In this document: in pieces, positions 1-5,285 of the stretch
Layout of the letters: each line of letters begins with the position of its first letter
Numbering within the stretch: position 1 is the first letter of the stretch
DNA from: a bacterium
Lineage (GTDB): Bacteria > KSB1 > UBA2214
DNA length: 5,711 nucleotides
Assembly: GCA_029560815.1 (NCBI GenBank)
Contig: JAKQKF010000461.1
Location: 1-5,711 of the forward strand
Direction of reading: 5' to 3'
Translations under genes and position numbers: made by a program
Notes under the pieces: model-generated
Told to the model about the DNA's origin: nothing
What the model saw: the letters and a program-made list of their open reading frames with translations, nothing else
Databases searched by the model: none

Positions 1-884
1 ATAACTACGATATTGTCCTGCTCGGTAATTATACCAAGGATACGATCGTCTCCAAAACCGGCACCCGCCAGGTGGATGGCGGGGGATTCAATTACGGCGC
101 CCACGTCGCCCGGATGATGGGGCTCAGAACCGCGGCAGTGACCCGCCTGGCCCGCAGCGATGCCCATGTCGTCGATGCCCTCACCGCCATCGGCGTCGAT
201 GCTTTTCCGGCCTGGACCCCTTATTCCACCGACATGCGGCTCTATTATCCGACCGACAACGTCGATAACCGCATCCTCTCGGTCACCCATACCGCCGGCT
301 CATTCACGCCCGATCAGTTCACCGGTCTGGAGGCGAAGGCTTTTCTGATCAACGCCTCGGCCCGCGGCGAGGTCGACCTGGACGTGATCAGCTTTTTGCG
401 CAAAAAGCATGCCTTGCTCTCGGCCGATGCCCAGGGCTTCGTGCGCATCATCAACGGGGAGGGGGTGCTCGAGTTCGACAGCTGGGAGGCGAAGAGCGAG
501 GTGCTGCCCTATTTCGATATCCTCAAGACCGATGCCGTGGAAGCCAGGACCATGACCGGCGAGGAGGACATCCGCGTGGCCGCCCGGATGATCGCCGGCC
601 TCGGCCCCAAGGAGGTGGTTCTCTCTCATCGTGACGGTCTGCTGGTGCTGGCCGATGGCGAGTATTATGAGGCGCCCTTTCTGCCGGAGCCGCTGGTCGG
701 CCGCAGCGGCCGGGGCGACACCTGCATCGCCGCCTATGTCTGTAAACGGCTGACCGCCGGACCGGCAGAAGCCACCATCTGGGCGGCGGCGGTGACCAGC
801 CTCAAGATGGAAGCGGAGGGCCCGATCAAGCAGAGCGTGGCCGATGTCGAGCTCAAGATCGCGAAACGCTATACGCCGCGCTGA
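1..884 (+). CDS. PfkB/ribokinase-family carbohydrate kinase, 5'-truncated by window edge
   Basis: A cytoplasmic ATP-dependent kinase that phosphorylates a hydroxyl of a sugar, polyol or nucleoside; the substrate is not determined. The frame is open from base 3, and 293 residues are visible before the TGA at 882-884. The first residues (NYDIVLLGNYTKD) are the opening beta strand of the fold, so probably only one to a few residues are missing. The N-terminal family signature is the glycine-rich VDGGGFNYGAHVA stretch (visible residues 24-36). The second is KTDAVEARTMTG (175-186), matching the family's N/K..E...LTG segment. The third is GRSGRGDTC (233-241), the counterpart of DTxGAGD; Asp239 is the expected catalytic base. 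The usual alanine of GAGD is arginine here. There is no signal peptide. A GTG at 72 is in frame, but it lies inside the fold and would remove the first strand, so it is not the start. The phytase gene starts 141 bases downstream on the same strand; a link to phytate or inositol metabolism is only inference. Confidence 0.9.
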   Translation, partial: NYDIVLLGNYTKDTIVSKTGTRQVDGGGFNYGAHVARMMGLRTAAVTRLARSDAHVVDALTAIGVDAFPAWTPYSTDMRLYYPTDNVDNRILSVTHTAGSFTPDQFTGLEAKAFLINASARGEVDLDVISFLRKKHALLSADAQGFVRIINGEGVLEFDSWEAKSEVLPYFDILKTDAVEARTMTGEEDIRVAARMIAGLGPKEVVLSHRDGLLVLADGEYYEAPFLPEPLVGRSGRGDTCIAAYVCKRLTAGPAEATIWAAAVTSLKMEAEGPIKQSVADVELKIAKRYTPR

Positions 885-938
885 AAATTTACCAGCCATG
901 GGAGTCGCAGCCGTCCTGCTCGGGAAGCAAGAAGGATT

Positions 939-964
939 TTTCCCCGTGCCGGAAAGTTTTTCTT
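939..964 (+). terminator. weak possible terminator downstream of the kinase gene
   Basis: TTTCC (939-943) can pair with GGAAA (951-955) around a 7-base loop, and GTTTTTCTT follows directly. The stem is only 5 bp and half A/T, so termination would be inefficient at best. The position, about 55 bases after the kinase stop, is right for one. If it is not functional, the kinase and phytase could be cotranscribed. Confidence 0.3.
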
Positions 965-1013
965 AACATAAAAATAATTTGCAGGAACCGATTATATGTC
1001 TTAATTTAACACA
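957..1013 (+). promoter_or_regulatory. AT-rich probable promoter region of the phytase gene
   Basis: This is a sharply AT-rich island in otherwise GC-rich DNA, immediately before the phytase ribosome binding site. Candidate -10 elements are AATAAT (973-978), with a poor -35 CGGAAA (950-955) 17 bases upstream, and TTATAT (992-997), for which no good -35 exists at standard spacing. TTAACA occurs twice, at 963-968 and 1006-1011. The A-run at 970-974 may favour bending. The composition makes promoter or regulator function likely, but the exact elements are not resolved. The kinase-phytase gap is 885-1025. Confidence 0.45.
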
Positions 1014-1015
1014 TT

Positions 1016-1020
1016 GGAGG
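1016..1020 (+). promoter_or_regulatory. Shine-Dalgarno GGAGG of the phytase gene
   Basis: GGAGG lies 5 bases before the ATG at 1026. This decides the start: an in-frame TTG at 1014 overlaps the Shine-Dalgarno itself and so cannot be the initiator. Confidence 0.85.
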
Positions 1021-1025
1021 ATTGC

Positions 1026-2126
1026 ATGACGCCCACACCCGGACATCCCCACAGTATACGCCTTGCAGCAGCGCTCCTGCTGTTTCTCTCCATCTTTTTC
1101 CTCAATTGTTCCAACTGCAGATTCCGTTCCGGCCCCAGGCCCCTGCAACCGGTGATCGTAACCGAGCCGGTGCAGTTTGACTCGGACGATCCGGCTATCT
1201 GGATCCATCCTTCAGACCCGGCGCAGAGCCTGATCATCGGCACCGACAAGGAGGCTAACGGCGGCCTCTATGTTTTTGATCTCAACGGCAAGATCATACC
1301 CGACAAATGCGTGCGCCCGCTGCAGCGGCCCAATAACGTCGACGTCGAATACGGCCTGATGCTGGGTGGTGTGCCGGTCGACATTGCCGTCACCACCGAG
1401 CGGCTGCTCAACCGCATCCGCATCTTCAGCCTGCCCGATATGAAGCCGATCGACGGCGGCGGCATCGAGGTTTTTTCGGGTGAAGCGATGCGCGCTCCGA
1501 TGGGCATCGCCCTCTACAAGCGTCCGGCCGACGGCCGCATCTACGCCATCGTCGGCCGCAAGGAGGGCCCCACCGACGGCCGCTACCTCTGGCAGTACCT
1601 GCTCGAGGACGACGGCACCGGAAGAGTCAAGGCCACCAAGGTGCGTGAGTTCGGGCTGTACAGCGGCGTGAAAGAGATCGAAGCCATCGCTGTCGATGAT
1701 GAGCTGGGCTATGTCTATTATTCGGACGAACAGGTGGGGGTGCGCAAGTACTACGCGGATCCCGATCACGCCGGTGGGAACAGCGAACTCGCCCTCTTCG
1801 CCCGGGAGGGCTTTACTGCCGACCTCGAGGGCATTTCGATCTATACCCTGCCCGGCGGCAGGGGCTACATCCTGGTCAGCGACCAGCAGGCGAATAAATT
1901 CCATATCTTCAAACGCGAGGGCGAGCCCGGGCAGCCGCATCAGCATACCCTGGTCAAGGTGATTAAAACCTCCACCAGCGAGAGCGACGGCTCCGAGGTG
2001 ACTTCTGTTCCCCTCAACCTGACCTTTCCGCACGGGCTCTTTGTGGCGATGTCAGAGGACAGGACCTTTCATTACTACAACTGGAGCGATATCGCCGGCA
2101 CGGAGTTGGAGATGGCCGGCAAATAG
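1026..2126 (+). CDS. Beta-propeller phytase (3-phytase, EC 3.1.3.8 type), exported
   Basis: This 366-residue enzyme hydrolyses myo-inositol hexakisphosphate, usually as its calcium complex, releasing phosphate and lower inositol phosphates. The N-terminus is an export signal with a hydrophobic core at residues 12-27, ending in NCSNC (27-31). Cys28 or Cys31 could be lipidated, but neither context is a canonical lipobox. The propeller runs from about residue 42 to the end. Family segments appear in order: DDPAIW (54-59), IGTDK (71-75), RPNNVDVEYG (101-110), RLLNRIRIFS (126-135), PMGIALY (158-164), VGRKEG (176-181), EIEAIAVDDE (217-226), YYSDE (231-235), DLEGISIY (266-273), VSDQQAN (284-290), ESDGSEVT (319-326) and GLFVAM (337-342). 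Aligned from memory with the Bacillus enzyme, the calcium/phosphate-binding residues are retained: K75, D106, R126, K179, E180, E219, E235, D266, E268 and Q287. It has a single domain, without the extra incomplete N-terminal propeller of some family members. It precedes a TonB-dependent receptor by 192 bases, which suggests a joint role in phytate use. Confidence 0.95.
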   Translation: MTPTPGHPHSIRLAAALLLFLSIFFLNCSNCRFRSGPRPLQPVIVTEPVQFDSDDPAIWIHPSDPAQSLIIGTDKEANGGLYVFDLNGKIIPDKCVRPLQRPNNVDVEYGLMLGGVPVDIAVTTERLLNRIRIFSLPDMKPIDGGGIEVFSGEAMRAPMGIALYKRPADGRIYAIVGRKEGPTDGRYLWQYLLEDDGTGRVKATKVREFGLYSGVKEIEAIAVDDELGYVYYSDEQVGVRKYYADPDHAGGNSELALFAREGFTADLEGISIYTLPGGRGYILVSDQQANKFHIFKREGEPGQPHQHTLVKVIKTSTSESDGSEVTSVPLNLTFPHGLFVAMSEDRTFHYYNWSDIAGTELEMAGK

Positions 2127-2129
2127 CCG

Positions 2130-2168
2130 GAGGGCCATCCGCTTTCATCCTCTCCTGTGCGGGCCCTC
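2130..2168 (+). repeat. 7-bp inverted repeat just after the phytase stop
   Basis: GAGGGCC (2130-2136) is perfectly complementary to GGCCCTC (2162-2168), with a 25-base loop. No T-tract follows, so it does not look like a rho-independent terminator. It could be a weak mRNA 3' structure or chance in GC-rich DNA. Confidence 0.3.
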
Positions 2169-2189
2169 TTCGAAGCCTCTCCACGCTCG

Positions 2190-2201
2190 GCCCGGCCGGG
2201 C
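2190..2201. repeat. Perfect 12-bp GC palindrome in the phytase-receptor gap
   Basis: GCCCGGCCGGGC is its own reverse complement. It lies mid-way in the 192-base gap between phytase and receptor. No T-run follows, so it is not a classic terminator. It might be a protein-binding site or a small RNA hairpin (GCCC/GGGC around GGCC); chance occurrence is also plausible. Confidence 0.35.
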
Positions 2202-2269
2202 TGCCGGCGCGGGAGCGGCCCCCTGATCGCTGGTGAAGTTTTTTCCAGGAGATATCACTGCTGCACCCA

Positions 2270-2275
2270 TATACT
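2270..2275 (+). promoter_or_regulatory. Possible -10 element (TATACT) before the receptor gene
   Basis: TATACT matches the sigma70 -10 consensus at 5 of 6 positions and sits in the AT-richer second half of the gap, 43 bases before the receptor ATG. No recognisable -35 lies at 16-19 bases. Upstream, CTGG (2230-2233) and CCAG (2245-2248) form an imperfect dyad flanking a T6 run, which could be an operator. An activator-dependent internal promoter is possible; readthrough from the phytase promoter is the alternative. Confidence 0.3.
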
Positions 2276-2305
2276 TACAAGCCGTGTGTATCATCAAGCT
2301 AACCC

Positions 2306-2313
2306 AAAGGAGG
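2306..2313 (+). promoter_or_regulatory. Strong Shine-Dalgarno AAAGGAGG of the receptor gene
   Basis: A near-perfect anti-16S match ends 5 bases before the ATG at 2319. It fixes that ATG as the start even though the frame stays open upstream to about 2157: residues read from there are Arg/Gly/Pro-rich, while the sequence after 2319 begins with a normal export signal. Confidence 0.9.
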
Positions 2314-2318
2314 CAGGA

Positions 2319-5126
2319 ATGAGAACAAGGTCTACAGGATGGGAGCTCACTAATCTCTCTGGAGCGCTGATTATCCTGCTGGTGGTGATGCTGTCCGCTT
2401 CGGTGCTGCTGGCGCAGTCCAGCGGACGTATCACTGGCAAGGTCGTCGATGCCAAATCCGGGGCTTTCTTGCCCGGCGCAAATGTCCTGGTGCAGGGGAC
2501 ACAGCTGGGCGCGGCGAGCGACCGGCAGGGCAGATACACGATCATGAATGTGCCGGCCGGTGCCCAGACCCTTGTGGTCAGCTATCTGGGCTATGAAAAA
2601 TACTCCGCTGAGGTAACAGTGCCGGCAGGGGCTGAAGTCAAACGCGACATCGCACTCCAGGTCAGCTATATCGAGGGAGGCGAGATCGTCGTCAACGGCC
2701 TGCGTGCGGGCCAGATCAAAGCCCTCAGCCAGCAGCGCACAGCGTCCAAAATCGAGAACGTTGTCGATGCCGAACAGATGCAGCGTTTCCCCGATGTCAA
2801 CTCGGCTGAGGTCCTGCAGCGTGTTTCGGGTATCGCCGTCGAACGCGACCAGGGTGAAGGCCGCTACGTGCTGGTGCGGGGCATGTCCGCCCAGCTGAGT
2901 TCGGTGACCATCAACGGCGAAAAGATCCCTTCGCCTCAGGGTGATGTCCGCTATGTCGCCCTCGATGCCATCGCCGCCGACCAGCTGGCGGGGATCGAGG
3001 TCACCAAGGCGATCACCCCGGACATGGACGCCAATGCCATCGGCGGATCGGTCAACCTGTGCACCAAGAGCGCCCTTGACTATCCCGGCCGTGTCTTCAG
3101 CCTCACCGCTGGCTCCGGCTATGACAATTTGCGCGGCAAGCCTATCCTCCAGGGCGGCGTCACCTACGGCAGCCATTTTGGCGAGGCCCAGAACATCGGC
3201 CTCATGGTCAGTGCCAGCTTCCAGCGCAGCCAGCGCGGCTCGGACAATAACGAGATGGAGTGGGGCGGCGCCGATCTCGCGGACGGCTCCGAGGCCGATT
3301 TCGCGCTCCAGAACATGGAGATGCGCGATTACTCCTTCGTCCGCGACCGCCTGACCCTCTCCGGTACCGCCGACTATCTCCTCAAACCCGGTCACAAGTT
3401 CTTTCTGAGCGGGCTCTTCAGCCGCTACGACGACAGCGAAAGCCGCCGCGCTCTGCTGCTCCTGCCCGAGGATGGCGAGTATCAAACCGCCACTTCCATC
3501 ACGGAGGGCAAATTCGAAGCCGGTTTCCGCAATCGTGACCAGAACCAGACCATCTACAATATCGCCGCCGGCGGCGAACATCAGCTGAACACGATCAAAC
3601 TCGACTACCGCCTCTCCTACAGCTACGCGGCCGAGAATGAACCCAAACACATCGAGGCCGGATTCGAAATGGACGAGGACGCCGACATGGAACTCGACCT
3701 CTCCAATCCCGACACTCCGAAATGGACGACCAATCTGGGCGCCGGCTACGAGTACGATCCCAGCCATTTCACCTTCGATAAATTCGAATGGCACGACAAC
3801 CTCACCACCGACAAGGACATCAACGGCCAGTTCAACATCCAGATTCCCTACATGCTCGGCGTCAATCCCGGCACCTTCAAACTCGGCGCCAAGATGACGC
3901 TGAAGAACAAGGACCGCGAGGAGAATATCTGGGAATACGGCTGGGAAGGCGATGACGATGTCCTCATGTCCGGATTCGTCGGGGATTATACCAACGACAA
4001 TTTCCTCGACAAAACCTACAAACAACCTCCCGCTTTCGATCCCGACAAGACCTGGGCCTTTTTCGATGCCAACAAGGGCAAGGAGCTCGAGGGCGAGATC
4101 CTCAATGAGGATTCCGACGGCGCCACCTACAACGCCACCGAGAATGTCTACGCCTTTTACGGCATGACCACCCTCAATTTCGGCAACCTTATGGCCCTGG
4201 CCGGATTCCGCGACGAGATCACCCAAAACGATTACACCGGTCATGAGGTGGTCTTTAACGAGGAGGGCGATTACGAGAGCACCACCGAGATCACCAAGGC
4301 TTCGGATTACAACACCTTTTTGCCGATGGTACACCTCCGCTACCGCGTCACGCCCAACACCAACCTGCGCGCGGCTTTCACCACCGGCCTGGCGCGGCCC
4401 AACTATGAGGCGCTGGTGCCTTTCCGCATCATCAACCGCGAGGATGAGGAGATGTCGCTCGGCAATCCCGGTCTCAAGCCGACCACCTCGATCAACCTTG
4501 ACCTCCTCGCCGAGCACTACTTCCAGGGCATCGGTCTCCTCTCAGGCGGGGTGTTCCACAAGCAGCTGAAGAAGATCATGTACCCCTCGCAGTATGAGCT
4601 CGAAGAAGGCACCTATGAGGGCTACGAAGTCGAACAGATCGTCCAGGGCGACGACGCCACCCTGACCGGCTTTGAGCTCAACTGGCAGCAGCAGCTCACC
4701 TTCCTGCCCGGCTGGATGAGCGGGTTCGGCGTCTATGCCAACTATACCTGGACCACCTCGGACGCCTCGGTCATGTTTGACGGCGAAGAGCGCACCGGTA
4801 TCCCGCTGGCGGGACAGTCGGCCAATATGGCCAACTTTGCCATCAGCTATGAAAAGGGCGGCTTCACCGGCCGTGTCGGCCTCAATTATCACGGCAAGTT
4901 CCTCTATGAGCTGGGCGAGTCTGAGGATGAGGATGTCTACTATGACAACCATATCCAGTGGGACCTGGCCGCCAGCCAGCAGATCACCAAAGGTGTGCAG
5001 TTCTACCTCCAGGCGATCAATCTCAACAACGAGCCGATGCGCTACTACATGGGCGACACCGTGCGGCCGACCCAGCGCGAGTTCTACTCCTGGTGGATGC
5101 ACGCGGGGTTCAAGTTCGAGATGTAG
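2319..5126 (+). CDS. TonB-dependent outer-membrane receptor with N-terminal CPD domain (Xanthomonas/Caulobacter-type)
   Basis: This 935-residue outer-membrane transporter imports a ligand using TonB-ExbB-ExbD energy. Signal peptide: residues 1 to about 32, with the hydrophobic core ALIILLVVMLSASVLLA and likely cleavage near LAQSS. A carboxypeptidase-regulatory-like Ig-type domain (36-115) follows, recognisable by GRITGKVVDAKSG, LPGANVLV, SDRQGRYTIMNVPAG and VSYLGYE. A TonB-box-like EIVVNG lies at 122-127. The plug (about 140-250) carries FPDVNSAEVLQRVSGIAVER, GEGRYVLVRGM and TPDMDANAIGGSVNL, the hallmarks of the TIGR01782 receptor class. The barrel runs from about 255 to 935 and includes the class motif ARPNYEALVPF with GNPGLKPTTS (692-724). 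Length fits a complete receptor. The C-terminus FKFEM has aromatic/hydrophobic alternation but ends in Met rather than the usual Phe. Acidic clusters occur at 446-460, 541-548 and 864-876. Only one cysteine is seen (Cys248), where this class often has Val or Arg. No SusD partner is adjacent. The upstream phytase suggests an inositol-phosphate or metal-phytate ligand; this is inference. Confidence 0.95.
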   Translation: MRTRSTGWELTNLSGALIILLVVMLSASVLLAQSSGRITGKVVDAKSGAFLPGANVLVQGTQLGAASDRQGRYTIMNVPAGAQTLVVSYLGYEKYSAEVTVPAGAEVKRDIALQVSYIEGGEIVVNGLRAGQIKALSQQRTASKIENVVDAEQMQRFPDVNSAEVLQRVSGIAVERDQGEGRYVLVRGMSAQLSSVTINGEKIPSPQGDVRYVALDAIAADQLAGIEVTKAITPDMDANAIGGSVNLCTKSALDYPGRVFSLTAGSGYDNLRGKPILQGGVTYGSHFGEAQNIGLMVSASFQRSQRGSDNNEMEWGGADLADGSEADFALQNMEMRDYSFVRDRLTLSGTADYLLKPGHKFFLSGLFSRYDDSESRRALLLLPEDGEYQTATSITEGKFEAGFRNRDQNQTIYNIAAGGEHQLNTIKLDYRLSYSYAAENEPKHIEAGFEMDEDADMELDLSNPDTPKWTTNLGAGYEYDPSHFTFDKFEWHDNLTTDKDINGQFNIQIPYMLGVNPGTFKLGAKMTLKNKDREENIWEYGWEGDDDVLMSGFVGDYTNDNFLDKTYKQPPAFDPDKTWAFFDANKGKELEGEILNEDSDGATYNATENVYAFYGMTTLNFGNLMALAGFRDEITQNDYTGHEVVFNEEGDYESTTEITKASDYNTFLPMVHLRYRVTPNTNLRAAFTTGLARPNYEALVPFRIINREDEEMSLGNPGLKPTTSINLDLLAEHYFQGIGLLSGGVFHKQLKKIMYPSQYELEEGTYEGYEVEQIVQGDDATLTGFELNWQQQLTFLPGWMSGFGVYANYTWTTSDASVMFDGEERTGIPLAGQSANMANFAISYEKGGFTGRVGLNYHGKFLYELGESEDEDVYYDNHIQWDLAASQQITKGVQFYLQAINLNNEPMRYYMGDTVRPTQREFYSWWMHAGFKFEM

Positions 5127-5185
5127 TTAATCGACAAGGAACAGGCGGAAGACCATCCGCTGGTTCTGCGGTTCCAGGTTTAAAT

Positions 5186-5230
5186 ACATCCCGGGAGCTT
5201 GCCCCAAGGGCACTCCCGGGATGTTTTGTT
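5186..5230 (+). terminator. Strong rho-independent terminator after the receptor gene
   Basis: ACATCCCGGGAG (5186-5197) pairs perfectly with CTCCCGGGATGT (5213-5224). After a 2-base bulge, TGCCC (5200-5204) pairs with GGGCA (5208-5212) around a CAA loop, giving 17 bp in all. TTTTGTT follows at 5224-5230. It lies about 60 bases after the receptor stop and should end the phytase-receptor transcript, separating it from the glycosidase gene. A smaller hairpin, GCGGA/TCCGC (5145-5149 and 5156-5160), lies between the stop codon and this terminator and has no T-tract. Confidence 0.93.
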
Positions 5231-5257
5231 GAAATACCCCTGTTTCTTCGCCATAAG
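5229..5257 (+). promoter_or_regulatory. Sigma70-type promoter candidate for the GH43-like gene
   Basis: TTGAAA (5229-5234, 5/6 to TTGACA) is separated by exactly 17 bases from CATAAG (5252-5257, 4/6 to TATAAT). Transcription would begin near 5264, about 22 bases before the GTG start, and still include the ribosome binding site. It begins in the T-tract of the preceding terminator, a compact terminator-promoter junction. If this phylum's main sigma factor reads a different consensus, as in Bacteroidota, the match would be fortuitous. Confidence 0.5.
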
Positions 5258-5274
5258 GTTATCCTTTCAGTGAC

Positions 5275-5280
5275 AGGAGA
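5275..5280 (+). promoter_or_regulatory. Shine-Dalgarno AGGAGA of the GH43-like gene
   Basis: AGGAGA ends 5 bases before the GTG at 5286. An in-frame TGA at 5271-5273 rules out any start further upstream, so GTG is the first available initiator and the one this site serves. Confidence 0.8.
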
Positions 5281-5285
5281 AAATC

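Noticed and set aside
300..899. 199-codon minus-strand open frame opposite the kinase gene
   Set aside because: It is the reverse complement of the kinase reading frame, whose identity is secure, and its residues are compositionally biased without motifs.
1212..2033. 273-codon minus-strand open frame opposite the phytase gene
   Set aside because: It has the same codon-in-register antisense relationship to a clearly recognised gene; no family motifs or start signals are visible.
2241..2246. T6 run (with the tail of 2239-2246) as a phytase terminator
   Set aside because: The only hairpin just before the T-run is AGCG/CGCT with a 10-base loop and a 7-base gap to the Ts, too weak to call a terminator.
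2157..2318. Upstream extension of the receptor frame (54 extra residues)
   Set aside because: It would bury the signal peptide internally and place the strong AAAGGAGG inside the gene. The ATG at 2319 has ideal spacing and is followed directly by an export signal.
2145..4517. 790-codon open frame on the minus strand opposite the receptor gene
   Set aside because: Its codons are exact reverse complements of the receptor's codons, so it stays open only because the receptor avoids TTA, CTA and TCA, as expected in GC-rich DNA. The translation (Val/Gly/Ala/Asp-rich, with no recognisable motif) resembles no protein family, and I saw no ribosome binding site for it.
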